A stretch of 64,000 bases of DNA, from assembly GCF_023168165.1 (NCBI RefSeq), contig NZ_BQYJ01000002.1:925823-989822 (forward strand). The letters run 5' to 3'. This DNA comes from Niallia sp. NCCP-28 (GTDB lineage Bacteria; Bacillota; Bacilli; Bacillales; Cytobacillaceae). The notes beneath the pieces were generated by a model, which searched no databases, was not told the origin of the DNA, and saw only the letters and a program-made list of their open reading frames with translations. The position numbers and the translations under genes were made by a program. This document shows, piece by piece, positions 36,453 to 45,244 of this stretch (position 1 is its first letter; every line of letters begins with the position of its first letter).

Positions 36453-37189
36453 TGAAAATTGATGTATTAACACTATTTCCAGAAATGTTTGATGGAGTTT
36501 TTAATAGTTCTATATTAAAAAAAGCAAAAGAAGCAGAAAAAGTTTCCTATAATATCGTTAATTTTCGAGGTTACTCTGATAACAAACATCAATCTGTTGA
36601 CGATTATCCGTATGGAGGAGGCGCTGGCATGGTTTTAAAGCCTCAGCCTATCTTTGATGCGGTTAGTGATCTGAAAGGCGAAGGAGACGCCTCTCCGCGC
36701 GTTATTTTAATGTGCCCACAAGGAGAAAGATACTCTCAGAAAAAAGCAGAAGAGCTTGCTGAAGAAGATCATTTAATATTTATTTGCGGCCACTATGAAG
36801 GCTATGATGAAAGAATCAGAGAGCATTTAGTAACAGATGAGATTTCTATTGGCGATTATGTTCTTACTGGCGGAGAGCTTGGCTCTATGGTTGTGATAGA
36901 TAGTGTTGTCCGCCTGCTTCCTGGGGTGCTCGGCAAAGTTGCATCACATGAAAATGATTCTTTTAGTACAGGGCTGCTTGAACATCCCCATTACACCCGT
37001 CCAGCAGATTTTAGAGGGATGAAGGTGCCTGACACGCTTCTTTCTGGCAATCATGCTTATATTGAAGAATGGCGAGAGAAGGAATCTTTTAGAAGAACAC
37101 TAAAGAGGCGCCCTGATCTGTTGGAAAACTATCCTTTAACAGATAAACAGAAAAAAATGCTAGAAGAATTGAAAAAAATGCTAGATTAG
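36452..37189 (+). CDS. trmD: tRNA (guanine-37-N1) methyltransferase TrmD
   Basis: A 245-residue SPOUT-class enzyme that makes m1G37 and prevents frameshifting. The trefoil-knot SAM site includes [11 protein letters not shown] and [20 protein letters not shown] is also conserved, and the catalytic Asp region lies in the C-terminal helix domain. It overlaps rimM by one base and precedes rplS, the universal order. Confidence 0.96.
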   Translation: MKIDVLTLFPEMFDGVFNSSILKKAKEAEKVSYNIVNFRGYSDNKHQSVDDYPYGGGAGMVLKPQPIFDAVSDLKGEGDASPRVILMCPQGERYSQKKAEELAEEDHLIFICGHYEGYDERIREHLVTDEISIGDYVLTGGELGSMVVIDSVVRLLPGVLGKVASHENDSFSTGLLEHPHYTRPADFRGMKVPDTLLSGNHAYIEEWREKESFRRTLKRRPDLLENYPLTDKQKKMLEELKKMLD

Positions 37190-37192
37190 ATA

Positions 37193-37221
37193 TTGATGTT
37201 GCATATCTTTTATGTTAAGAT
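37193..37221 (+). promoter_or_regulatory. Promoter of rplS
   Basis: TTGATG (37193-37198), 17-nt spacer, TAAGAT (37216-37221) with an extended -10 (TG one base upstream). The -35 begins four bases after the trmD stop. Confidence 0.65.
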
Positions 37222-37227
37222 AACACT

Positions 37228-37338
37228 TGTGACTTAAGCAGAATTTATTTCTGAACTTTTGTCTTATAAACGATGTTCCGCTGCAAGAGTTCTCTTAGAT
37301 ATGAGTGCAAGAGCGTCCGTTGGAAGGAGTTGAAAACG
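37228..37338 (+). ncRNA. Candidate L19 leader (rplS 5' UTR)
   Basis: About 110 nt of untranslated leader before rplS. It holds TTCCGCTGCAAGAG and, 22 nt on, a second TGCAAGAGCG, with AAGAG/CTCTT pairings between. An r-protein leader upstream of rplS is known in Bacilli; I recognise the general layout but cannot fold or align it here. Confidence 0.5.
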
Positions 37339-37683
37339 ATGCAAAAATTAATAGAAGAAATCACAAAAGAACAACTTCGTTCAGATCTTCCTGCGTTCCG
37401 TCCTGGTGACACTGTACGTGTACACGTGAAAGTTGTTGAGGGTACTCGCGAGCGTATTCAGGTATACGAAGGTGTTGTGATTAAGCGTCGTGGTGGTGGA
37501 ATCAGCGAAACTTTTACAGTGCGTAAAGTTTCTTACGGAGTAGGCGTTGAACGTACTTTCCCTGTTCATACACCAAAAATTGCGAAGCTTGAAGTTATTC
37601 GCCGCGGTAAAGTTCGCCGTGCTAAACTTTACTACCTACGTAACCTACGTGGTAAAAAAGCTCGTATTAAAGAAATTCGATAA
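37339..37683 (+). CDS. rplS: 50S ribosomal protein L19
   Basis: A 114-residue ribosomal protein at the 30S-50S interface. Diagnostic stretches are [40 protein letters not shown] and a basic C-terminus ([14 protein letters not shown]). ATG 37339 follows GGAAGGAG; the longer open frame from 37273 runs through the leader RNA and is not used. It has its own promoter and a terminator after it. Confidence 0.96.
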   Translation: MQKLIEEITKEQLRSDLPAFRPGDTVRVHVKVVEGTRERIQVYEGVVIKRRGGGISETFTVRKVSYGVGVERTFPVHTPKIAKLEVIRRGKVRRAKLYYLRNLRGKKARIKEIR

Positions 37684-37691
37684 TCGCAATC

Positions 37692-37726
37692 AAAAAAGAG
37701 CTTGTGCTTACAGCAAGCTCTTTTTT
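37692..37726. terminator. Terminator after rplS
   Basis: AAAAAAGAGCTTG (37692-37704) / CAAGCTCTTTTTT (37714-37726), a perfect 13-bp stem with A and T runs. Confidence 0.9.
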
Positions 37727-37941
37727 ATTTTCTAAATTACTATTCTGCATTTATTGCGCATTAATGGATTTTTGACATCCACCTAAGAGATGATAAGAAA
37801 AAACGGGAAATGTAATCTAGGTAGGAGGAACTTGCCGCAAAAGCTTAATTGAAGTTTCATTTTATCTAGCAATAGCTTGCTTCTATAAAAAAATAGTCCC
37901 AGTGGTTAAAAGCGTTTGTCTTTTGCAATAATGACGTAAAG

Positions 37942-37971
37942 TTTACTTTAACATAGCGTTTCGATTAAAAT
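37942..37971 (+). promoter_or_regulatory. Weak promoter candidate upstream of lepB
   Basis: TTTACT (37942-37947), 18-nt spacer, TAAAAT (37966-37971). The 37.73-38.13 kb gap holds no gene I can support; a six-codon frame behind AGGAGG near 37832 is too short to call. Confidence 0.35.
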
Positions 37972-38135
37972 AGAGATGGCTTTAGTATGCATTCATAAAA
38001 ACAGAAACCATTCCTTTTAATAATCAAGTACTGCAGTTTTGATAATGATGGGATAAGAGAGGTTTGATTATAAAAGGATTGGATCAAGGAAGTATACAAA
38101 AAGTAAGCATACATGGACAAGGATCGGTGAATAAA

Positions 38136-38690
38136 ATGGCTGAAAAGAAGAAAAACGAAGTGTGGGAATGGAGCAAAGCACTTATTATCGCTGTGTTATT
38201 GGCGTTTGTTATTCGCTACTTTTTATTTGCGCCAATTGTGGTAGATGGGGAATCAATGATGCCGACACTTCATGATCAAGACAGGATGATCGTCAATAAG
38301 CTGAACTATAAAATTAGTGATCCAAAACGCTTTGATATTATTGTTTTTCATGCACCAGAAGGAAAAGATTATATAAAAAGAATTATTGGGCTTCCAGGAG
38401 ATGCACTGGAGTATAAAGACGATGTTCTTTATATCAATGGAAAAGCCTATGAAGAGCCTTATCTAGAGGAATATAAAAAACAAGTAGTGGATGGCCCACT
38501 GACAGAATCGTTTACACTAGAAGAAAAAACAGGCAAAAAGACTGTGCCTGAAGGGGAATTATTTGTAATGGGAGATAACAGACGAGACAGCAAAGATTCC
38601 AGGCATATTGGAACAGTTTCTTTTGAAAAAGTGCTGGGAAATACAAGTGTGATTTACTGGCCAGTATCGGATATCCGCATTATTAAATAA
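38136..38690 (+). CDS. lepB: Type I signal peptidase
   Basis: A 184-residue membrane protease that cleaves signal peptides from exported proteins. One N-terminal transmembrane segment (about 15-33) is followed by the catalytic Ser40 in GESMMPTL and Lys81 in DYIKRIIGLPGD, and the GDNRRDSKDSR box. I set the start at ATG 38136, matching the short cytosolic tail of the SipS type; the frame is open to TTG 38064, and GTG 38127 is also possible. B. subtilis has no signal peptidase at this spot, but I recall other Bacillus having one. Confidence 0.93.
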   Translation: MAEKKKNEVWEWSKALIIAVLLAFVIRYFLFAPIVVDGESMMPTLHDQDRMIVNKLNYKISDPKRFDIIVFHAPEGKDYIKRIIGLPGDALEYKDDVLYINGKAYEEPYLEEYKKQVVDGPLTESFTLEEKTGKKTVPEGELFVMGDNRRDSKDSRHIGTVSFEKVLGNTSVIYWPVSDIRIIK

Positions 38691-38812
38691 AGGCTGTTTT
38701 CGCATACTTTGTTGTTTTTTATATAGTCAAGTTTAAAAAAAAGAAATTCGTTCCATTCCACTAAGTTTTTTAAAATAGTATTCAAAAGCAACAATCTTTA
38801 CGAAAACAGCCT
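38691..38812. repeat. MITE-like element with terminal inverted repeats (family A, intact ends)
   Basis: AGGCTGTTTTCG (38691-38702) and CGAAAACAGCCT (38801-38812) are perfect 12-bp inverted ends. The similarity extends inward to 24 nt (GTTG / CAAC) with about five mismatches. AAATAA stands directly on both sides (38685-38690 and 38813-38818), like a 6-bp target duplication, the left one containing the lepB stop. No coding content. Confidence 0.65.
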
Positions 38813-38862
38813 AAATAAAAAAAATAGAACAAACAGGCAAACCAAGCAGAGATAGGTGGTTA

Positions 38863-39738
38863 ATGATGACAATTCAATGGTTTCCAGGCCATATGGCTAA
38901 AGCAAGGAGACAAGTAACAGAAAAGTTGAAACTTGTAGATATTATATTTGAATTAGTAGATGCGAGAATTCCGCAATCTTCCCGCAATCCAATGATTGAT
39001 GAGATTATTCAGCATAAACCAAGATTAGTGCTTTTAAATAAGGCAGACATGGCGGATAAAGAGAAAACAAAAGAGTGGATAGCTTATTTTCAAAAGCAAG
39101 GCATAAAAGCAATTGCCATTAATTCTCAAGCTGGTGTCGGGATGAAAGAAATTACAGCACTGGCGAAAGAAGTTCTGGCAGAAAAATTTGACCGCATGAG
39201 GGCAAAAGGTGTTAGACCGAGGGCGATTCGTGCTATGATTGTCGGCATTCCAAATGCGGGAAAGTCAACTTTGATTAATCGCCTTGCCAAAAAAAATATT
39301 GCAAAAACAGGTAATACTCCCGGAGTAACAAAAGCGCAGCAGTGGATCAAAGTAGGCAAAGAGCTTGAACTTTTAGATACACCAGGAATATTGTGGCCGA
39401 AATTTGAGGATCAAAATGTGGGACTGAAGCTTGCGTTGACAGGGGCAATTAAAGACACGATTTTAAATTTGCAGGATATTGCAATTTATGGTTTGCGTTT
39501 CTTAGAAAAAGAATATCCAACTCGTTTAAAAGAAAGATATCAGCTAAAAGAGATTCCAGAAGATATTGTAGAACTGTTTGATCAAATTGGTCAAGTTCGC
39601 GGATGTTTAACAGGCGGTGGAATCGTCGATTATGATAAAGTCACAGAGCTTGTCATTAGAGACATCCGCAGTGAAAAATTAGGACCGCTGACATTGGAAA
39701 ATGCAGGCGAGCTAGAGGCAGCAGGCAGCACACAATAA
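38863..39738 (+). CDS. rbgA: Ribosome biogenesis GTPase RbgA (YlqF)
   Basis: A 291-residue circularly permuted GTPase required for late 50S assembly around L6/L16. G4 (LNKADMAD) comes before G1 ([14 protein letters not shown]) and G3 (DTPGIL); [14 protein letters not shown] is the family N-terminus with its His. AGGTGG precedes tandem ATGs at 38863 and 38866. The C-terminal ANTAR-like helices complete the family layout. Confidence 0.95.
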   Translation: MMTIQWFPGHMAKARRQVTEKLKLVDIIFELVDARIPQSSRNPMIDEIIQHKPRLVLLNKADMADKEKTKEWIAYFQKQGIKAIAINSQAGVGMKEITALAKEVLAEKFDRMRAKGVRPRAIRAMIVGIPNAGKSTLINRLAKKNIAKTGNTPGVTKAQQWIKVGKELELLDTPGILWPKFEDQNVGLKLALTGAIKDTILNLQDIAIYGLRFLEKEYPTRLKERYQLKEIPEDIVELFDQIGQVRGCLTGGGIVDYDKVTELVIRDIRSEKLGPLTLENAGELEAAGSTQ

Positions 39739-39756
39739 TGAATAAGCAAGCATAAG

Positions 39757-39794
39757 AGGGGATTTGTCTGCAGATGGCAGATCCCCTTTTTCTT
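39757..39794 (+). terminator. Terminator after rbgA
   Basis: AGGGGATTTG (39757-39766) / CAGATCCCCT (39778-39787), 10 bp with one G-U, then a T-rich run. Confidence 0.8.
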
Positions 39795-39807
39795 TGTATA
39801 TAAGAAA

Positions 39808-40000
39808 AGACTGTTTTCTAAAAGTTTGCTGTTTGTTGAAAAAACCATTTAGAATTATTGAACAGGCTGCATAAACATATACTCTTATGGGATTAGAGAG
39901 AAGAGACCTTGCAGGAGTAAAATAACGAAGAGCGGTTCAGGTGCCCCTATTCAAGGAAAGTGTACGGGTAAAGTAGCAATAATCTATATGAAAGCAGTCT
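39808..40000. repeat. Family A repeat with degenerate core, rbgA-rnhB copy
   Basis: Left end AGACTGTTTTCTAAAAG and right end TATATGAAAGCAGTCT are inverted partners (AGACTG-TTTC). The core has GAGACCTTGCAGGAG and AGCGGTTCAGGTGC, the pattern seen also in the 46.2 kb copy. No gene. Confidence 0.5.
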
Positions 40001-40119
40001 AATAAAAAAGCAGAAAACTATTGCTTTAATCAGAAACTAGTTAAGACGATATAAAGGAAAACACCAATAGCAGAAAAGAAGCATTAGCGCTGCGAAATAA
40101 AAAAAGGAGTCGGCTTATA

Positions 40120-40905
40120 TTGAGCACAACAACAATAAAAGAAATAAAAACAAAATTAGCATTGATAACAACAAACGATGATCCATTTATTGAAGAAATA
40201 GCAAAGGATGAACGAAAAGGGGTCCAGTTGCTTTTAAAAGCATGGAAAAATAAACGGGAAAAAGAGTTATTGCTTCATGAAAAGTTTTTGGCTTTAACAT
40301 CATATGAACAAGATTTGCGCAGGAAGGGATATCGATACATAGCAGGGATAGATGAAGTCGGCAGAGGCCCCCTTGCAGGTCCTGTTGTAACGGCTGCTGT
40401 GATACTTCCTGCTGATTTTTATTTGCCAGGAATTGATGACTCAAAAAAGCTTTCCGAACAGAAACGAGAAGAATATTTTGCAATCATCCAAAAAGAAGCG
40501 ATTGCAATAGGCATTGGCATGTTGGATGCAAAAGAAATAGACAGAATTAATATTTATGAAGCAACAAAACAAGCGATGCTAATGGCAATCGAGGAATTAC
40601 CAGCTAAACCAGATTATTTATTAATAGATGCAATGAAGCTAGTTACCCAAATTCCCAGCACTTCCATTATTAAAGGAGACAGCAAAAGCGTGTCTATTGC
40701 AGCAGCAAGCATTATTGCCAAGGTAACAAGAGATCATTTGATGAAGGAACTGGATAAAGAGTTTTCAGCTTATGGTTTTGGAAAAAATATGGGTTATGGA
40801 ACAAAAGAACATATAGAAGCATTAAAAAAAGAGGGAATAACAAAGTATCATCGCAAAAGTTTTTCGCCAGTAAAGGAAATGGCTCTTTCCTCAAACAATG
40901 GCTAA
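40120..40905 (+). CDS. rnhB: Ribonuclease HII
   Basis: A 261-residue enzyme that cuts RNA in RNA/DNA hybrids and at single ribonucleotides. Catalytic acidic residues are in [14 protein letters not shown] (Asp, Glu), LLIDAMKL (Asp) and the [14 protein letters not shown] stretch (Asp). The N-terminal 80 residues are the usual Bacillus extension. The start is TTG 40120 behind AAAAGGAG. It belongs to the rbgA-rnhB-ylqG-ylqH block. Confidence 0.93.
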   Translation: MSTTTIKEIKTKLALITTNDDPFIEEIAKDERKGVQLLLKAWKNKREKELLLHEKFLALTSYEQDLRRKGYRYIAGIDEVGRGPLAGPVVTAAVILPADFYLPGIDDSKKLSEQKREEYFAIIQKEAIAIGIGMLDAKEIDRINIYEATKQAMLMAIEELPAKPDYLLIDAMKLVTQIPSTSIIKGDSKSVSIAAASIIAKVTRDHLMKELDKEFSAYGFGKNMGYGTKEHIEALKKEGITKYHRKSFSPVKEMALSSNNG

Positions 40906-40969
40906 TAATCATTTATGAATAGCAAAAAAATTATTTTATTTTTCTACAAACAAATTGAGGAGGAAAAAG

Positions 40970-42247
40970 ATGAATTATTTTGCCAATATTTCTTCGTTTT
41001 TTAAACAAGAATTACCAATAAATCAGCCCCTTAGTTTAAGACAAGGACAAATTATTTTTGGGAAAATCAACAAAATTTTTCCAAATCAAATGGCTGAAGT
41101 GCAGATTGGACAGAACAAGCTCTTAGCAGAGTTGTCGATTCCCTTATCTGTTGATAGCAATTATTGGTTTCAAGTGCAAAAAGGAGAGAAAAAACCGCAG
41201 CTGAAAGTGCTGACATCGATAAAAACCACCGCAAGTGCTCAACAAAATCAAACAGAAGCTCTCCTTGAACAGCTATCCTTGCCAAAAACAACGGAAAGTC
41301 GAGCCGTTATCGCTTCATTTGTACATAATAAACTTCCATTAACGAGTGAAATTTTAGAACAGGCGGCAAGCTGGCTCAAAAACAGCAAGGAACTAAAACA
41401 AGATATAGCAATTATTAAAGAGATGGCAGATAAAGAACTGCCTTTTACAAAAGAGGTATTTATAAGCCTTTCTGCTGTGCAGTCTGGAAAATCATTTCCT
41501 AAGCTGCTTGAACTATTGCAAAACGAATTAACTGCACATTCGGTGAAAAATAATCCATTAACAGAATTGTTGGCAGCAATTAATGGAAAAGAATTTCTCG
41601 ATTTAGAAGACGGCAGGGAGATAAAAAACTTTTTAAGCCAAGTCCTCCGAAATTTAGGATTTTCCTATGAAGCAGAATTGGCAGGGCATCTTATATCAAA
41701 TAAGGAAATAAAAGAAGGTGTTCAGCAATTAAAACCACTTTTGCTGGATTTGTTAAAAGCAGATATTTCTTCTTCTATCAAAGAGCCGGCACAGCAGCTA
41801 GTAGATAAAATAACAGGTCTGCAATTATTATCCCAAGAAGCAGGTCCCGTAACACAAATGATTATGCAATTCCCGTTTTCTTTTGAGGGGCATGCAGTAG
41901 AAGCAAGTCTTCAATTTACCGGCAGAAAAACAAAAGACGGCAAGATAGATAGTGATTTTTGCCGAATTCTTTTTTATTTGGATTTGCTGCATATAAAAGA
42001 AACCGCTATTGATATGCAAATCCAAAATAGAGTAATGAATGTAACCGTTATGAACGATCAGCCTTTTCTAGGAGAGATAGTCCAAATGTTTGCAAAAGGA
42101 CTAAAAGAAAAAATGCAAGAAGCGAATTATACATTATTGTCGATTGTTTGCAAACCATTTTCCGACAAAAAAGAGAACGAAAAAAGGCCTTTTGCTGGCT
42201 ATCAATTAGGATATTCTTCTTATAAAGGAGTAGATATCAAAATATGA
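40970..42247 (+). CDS. ylqG: YlqG protein, FliK-C-terminal-like
   Basis: A 425-residue protein at the ylqG locus. B. subtilis YlqG has no assigned function. The last 110 residues (from about VTQMIMQFPF) read like the C-terminal domain of hook-length control proteins: paired beta strands (LFYLDLLHIKET, DMQIQNRVMNVTVMND), a LRxxL-like helix (AKGLKEKMQEANY) and a final strand. The first 75 residues look like a small beta barrel (GQIIFGKINKIFP, LLAELSIPL). Start ATG 40970 follows GAGGAGG. It overlaps ylqH by four bases. The FliK relation is my inference from pattern only. Confidence 0.75.
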   Translation: MNYFANISSFFKQELPINQPLSLRQGQIIFGKINKIFPNQMAEVQIGQNKLLAELSIPLSVDSNYWFQVQKGEKKPQLKVLTSIKTTASAQQNQTEALLEQLSLPKTTESRAVIASFVHNKLPLTSEILEQAASWLKNSKELKQDIAIIKEMADKELPFTKEVFISLSAVQSGKSFPKLLELLQNELTAHSVKNNPLTELLAAINGKEFLDLEDGREIKNFLSQVLRNLGFSYEAELAGHLISNKEIKEGVQQLKPLLLDLLKADISSSIKEPAQQLVDKITGLQLLSQEAGPVTQMIMQFPFSFEGHAVEASLQFTGRKTKDGKIDSDFCRILFYLDLLHIKETAIDMQIQNRVMNVTVMNDQPFLGEIVQMFAKGLKEKMQEANYTLLSIVCKPFSDKKENEKRPFAGYQLGYSSYKGVDIKI

Positions 42248-42567
42248 AACAGGAGAAAAAGGAAAAGCGCCATGAAGCAGTTGCGTTAAGTTATGACAAG
42301 CATACACAAGATGCCCCGATAGTTGTTGCTAAAGGAGGAGGTCTAGTTGCTGAGGCCATTATTAAAAAAGCAAAAGAAAATGGTGTGCCGATACAGGAAG
42401 ATCCTTCTTTGGTAGAACTTTTATCCAAACTAAATATACAAGAAAAGATACCAGAAGATTTATACCAAGCAGTAGCAGAAGTTTTTGCTTTCATTTATAA
42501 AATAGAGCAAGAATATGAGCAGGTGAAGAAAAACAGTAATGAAACTATTTTAATGAAGGATAGATAA
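42244..42567 (+). CDS. ylqH: FlhB cytoplasmic-domain-like protein YlqH (EscU/YscU-type switch)
   Basis: A 107-residue soluble protein resembling the part of FlhB downstream of its autocleavage site: AVALSYDKHTQDAPIVVAKG, then KENGVPIQEDPSLVELL and IPEDLYQAVAEVFAFIYKIE. The NPTH cleavage motif and the four membrane helices of FlhB are absent. In flagellar export, FliK contacts this FlhB region to switch substrate class. ATGA overlap with ylqG implies translational coupling. Function outside the flagellum is unknown. Confidence 0.88.
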   Translation: MKQEKKEKRHEAVALSYDKHTQDAPIVVAKGGGLVAEAIIKKAKENGVPIQEDPSLVELLSKLNIQEKIPEDLYQAVAEVFAFIYKIEQEYEQVKKNSNETILMKDR

Positions 42568-42684
42568 TGCTGGAATAAAAATAGTATGTTATAGACTATA
42601 TTGTAAATGAACTTTTCACGGATACATGGATAAAAAATGACAGGGATTCAGCTTATGCCAGCTTGTATTTTCATCTTGATAAGT

Positions 42685-42757
42685 TTTTCTCCTATTAGGA
42701 GAAAATAATTTTCTTAAACCTCAAGCCTTTTTTGTGGACAAAGGCTGAAGTTTTTTT
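42685..42757 (+). terminator. Terminator region after ylqH
   Basis: A hairpin TTTTCTCCT / AGGAGAAAA (42685-42705) is followed by AGCCTTT (42724-42730) / AAAGGCT (42740-42746) and seven T by 42757; the second is the terminator. The rest of the 326-bp gap to sucC contains an ATTCTT-TT-AAGAAT palindrome at 42796-42809 but no clear promoter. Confidence 0.65.
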
Positions 42758-42959
42758 ATAAAATGAAAGCGTGAACATTTCTAAATTGTTGCATTATTCT
42801 TTTAAGAATATGAAAATTTTTTTGAAAAAAAGAATATTAGTAACTTGTTAACGATATTTTTAAAAGAAAAGATTTTCAAAAAGAAAGTAAGTTTTGAAAT
42901 TGTGTAATGCAAAAATATGGTCTAGAAAAAAGAAAACGGGAAAGTTAGGGGTGTGGGAA

Positions 42960-44129
42960 TTGAATATTCATGAATATCAGGGGAAAGAGCTTTTAGCGAA
43001 AAATGGTGTTAGTGTACCAAAAGGGAATGTAGCTTTTACTGTAGAAGAAGCAGTAGAAGGGGCTAAACAATTAGGTGGAGATGTTTGGGTAGTGAAAGCG
43101 CAAATTCATGCTGGAGGAAGAGGGAAAGCAGGCGGCGTGAAGGTAGCAAAATCTCTCGAAGAAGTAAAAGATTATTCAGAATCTATACTAGGAAGCACAT
43201 TAGTTACCCATCAAACTGGACCCGAAGGCAAAGAGGTAAAGCGATTACTTATTGAAGAAGGATGCCATATTAAAAAAGAATATTACATAGGGTTAGTGTT
43301 GGACAGGGCAACAAGCCGGATTGTTATGATGGGGTCAGAAGAAGGCGGAACAGAGATTGAAGAAATCGCAGAAAATCAGCCAGAAAAAATCTTTAAAGAA
43401 GTAGTGGATCCAATTGTTGGATTAACAGCTTTTCAAGCAAGAAGACTTGCTTTTTCCATTAATATTCCTGCTAAGCAAATAAATAAAGCGGTTTCGTTTA
43501 TGACTGGTCTTTATAATGTATTTGTGGAAAAAGACTGTTCCATCGCTGAAATTAATCCACTTGTGTTAACAGAAGAAGGAGACATTATGGCATTGGATGC
43601 AAAATTAAATTTCGATTCCAATGCGTTATATAAACATCCAGATATTGTCGCGTATCGAGATCTAGAGGAAGAAGATCCAAAAGAGCTAGAGGCGTCTAAA
43701 TATGATTTAAGCTATATTGCATTAAGCGGCAATATTGGCTGTATGGTTAATGGAGCAGGACTTGCTATGGCAACAATGGATATTGTCAAACATTACGGAG
43801 GAGAACCGGCCAATTTCCTTGATGTTGGGGGCGGTGCTACACCGGAAAAGGTAACGGAAGCATTTAAGATTATTTTATCCGACCAAAATGTAAAAGGAAT
43901 ATTTGTTAATATTTTTGGCGGCATCATGAAATGTGATGTCATTGCAACAGGAATTGTGGAAGCCGCAAAACAAGTAAGCTTAAACGTTCCTCTTGTTGTA
44001 CGCCTAGAAGGGACAAATGTTGAGTTAGGCAAACAAATTCTGCAAGAATCAAGCATTGATATTATTGCAGCAGAATCAATGGCAGACGGTGCAGAAAAAA
44101 TTGTTGCGGCTGTACAGGAGGGGAAATAA
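42960..44129 (+). CDS. sucC: Succinyl-CoA synthetase beta subunit (ADP-forming)
   Basis: A 389-residue ATP-grasp subunit of the TCA-cycle enzyme making succinate and ATP from succinyl-CoA. It begins [16 protein letters not shown] and includes [27 protein letters not shown] and [18 protein letters not shown]. The start is TTG 42960 behind AGGGGTGTGG: the family N-terminus begins exactly here, although the frame is open to 42894. sucD follows one base later. Confidence 0.94.
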   Translation: MNIHEYQGKELLAKNGVSVPKGNVAFTVEEAVEGAKQLGGDVWVVKAQIHAGGRGKAGGVKVAKSLEEVKDYSESILGSTLVTHQTGPEGKEVKRLLIEEGCHIKKEYYIGLVLDRATSRIVMMGSEEGGTEIEEIAENQPEKIFKEVVDPIVGLTAFQARRLAFSINIPAKQINKAVSFMTGLYNVFVEKDCSIAEINPLVLTEEGDIMALDAKLNFDSNALYKHPDIVAYRDLEEEDPKELEASKYDLSYIALSGNIGCMVNGAGLAMATMDIVKHYGGEPANFLDVGGGATPEKVTEAFKIILSDQNVKGIFVNIFGGIMKCDVIATGIVEAAKQVSLNVPLVVRLEGTNVELGKQILQESSIDIIAAESMADGAEKIVAAVQEGK

Positions 44130-44130
44130 C

Positions 44131-45033
44131 ATGAGTGTATTTATTAATAAAGAGACTAAAGTGCTTGTGCAAGGCATCACAGGAAAAACAGCATTGTTCC
44201 ATACGCAGCAAATGTTAGAATACGGAACAAATATCGTTGCTGGAACATCCCCTGGAAAAGGTGGAAGTGAAGTAGAAGGAGTTCCTGTATTCAATACGGT
44301 GCAGGAGGCGGTTGCTGCGACTAATGCAACTGCTTCGGTTATTTATGTGCCGGCAAAATTTGCAGCGGATGCCATCTTGGAGGCAGTGGATGCACAACTT
44401 GATTTAGTTATCTGTATTACAGAACATATTCCGGTTTTAGATATGGTAAAGGTAAAGCGGTATATGGAAGGCAAAAAAACAAGATTAGTAGGACCCAACT
44501 GTCCAGGCGTCATCACTCCAGAAGAGTGCAAAATTGGCATTATGCCAGGATATATTCATAAAAAAGGCCATGTTGGCGTGGTTTCCCGTTCAGGCACTTT
44601 GACTTATGAAGCAGTTCATCAGCTTACCCAGGCAGGCATTGGACAATCAACAGCGGTTGGAATCGGGGGAGATCCTGTTAATGGCACAGACTTTATTGAT
44701 ACATTAAAAGCATTTAATGAAGATAAAGACACTTATGCAGTTATCATGATCGGCGAAATTGGCGGAACAGCAGAAGAAGAGGCTGCTAGATGGATTAAAG
44801 CTAATATGACAAAGCCGGTAGTAGGATTTATTGGCGGCAGAACAGCTCCTCCTGGAAAAAGAATGGGGCATGCTGGTGCAATTATTTCTGGAGGCAAAGG
44901 GACAGCCGACGAAAAAATCAGTGTATTAAATGAATGCGGGATTAAAGTGGCTGAAACTCCTGCGGTGATGGGCTCTACATTAATTGAAGTGCTTAAGGAG
45001 CAATCTCTTTACGATAAATGCAAAACGCATTAA
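44131..45033 (+). CDS. sucD: Succinyl-CoA synthetase alpha subunit
   Basis: A 300-residue CoA-binding subunit. [16 protein letters not shown] and GTSPGKGG at the N-terminus belong to the CoA-binding fold, and the phosphohistidine is His247 in MGHAGAI. ATG 44131 follows AGGAGGGG inside the end of sucC. The pair ends with a strong terminator. Confidence 0.96.
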   Translation: MSVFINKETKVLVQGITGKTALFHTQQMLEYGTNIVAGTSPGKGGSEVEGVPVFNTVQEAVAATNATASVIYVPAKFAADAILEAVDAQLDLVICITEHIPVLDMVKVKRYMEGKKTRLVGPNCPGVITPEECKIGIMPGYIHKKGHVGVVSRSGTLTYEAVHQLTQAGIGQSTAVGIGGDPVNGTDFIDTLKAFNEDKDTYAVIMIGEIGGTAEEEAARWIKANMTKPVVGFIGGRTAPPGKRMGHAGAIISGGKGTADEKISVLNECGIKVAETPAVMGSTLIEVLKEQSLYDKCKTH

Positions 45034-45045
45034 TAGATTTCAAAT

Positions 45046-45079
45046 AAAAAAGGTGTGCACTATTTGTGCACACTTTTTT
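45046..45079. terminator. Terminator after sucD
   Basis: GTGTGCAC (45053-45060) / GTGCACAC (45066-45073) flanked by A and T runs. Confidence 0.9.
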
Positions 45080-45244
45080 CTGCTCAAAATAAGAAGCTTT
45101 AGAATCATCTATTAAAAAAATATAAAAAGTTTTATAATATAGGTGTAATTCCTTATTTTTTCTAGGTTTAAATGTATGTATACTTATACAAATTTCTTCT
45201 ATTAATATTTTTTTATTATTGTAAGAAAGGAAGAGAAAGGGAAT

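Noticed and set aside
38064..38135. N-terminal extension of signal peptidase from TTG 38064
   Set aside because: The extension would place 24 extra residues before a normal SipS-type N-terminus; ATG 38136 gives the expected short cytosolic tail, although ribosome binding site evidence does not fully decide.
45121..45136. TATAAAA-AG-TTTTATA palindrome between sucD and dprA
   Set aside because: Purely A/T and likely to arise by chance in this composition; no promoter geometry around it.
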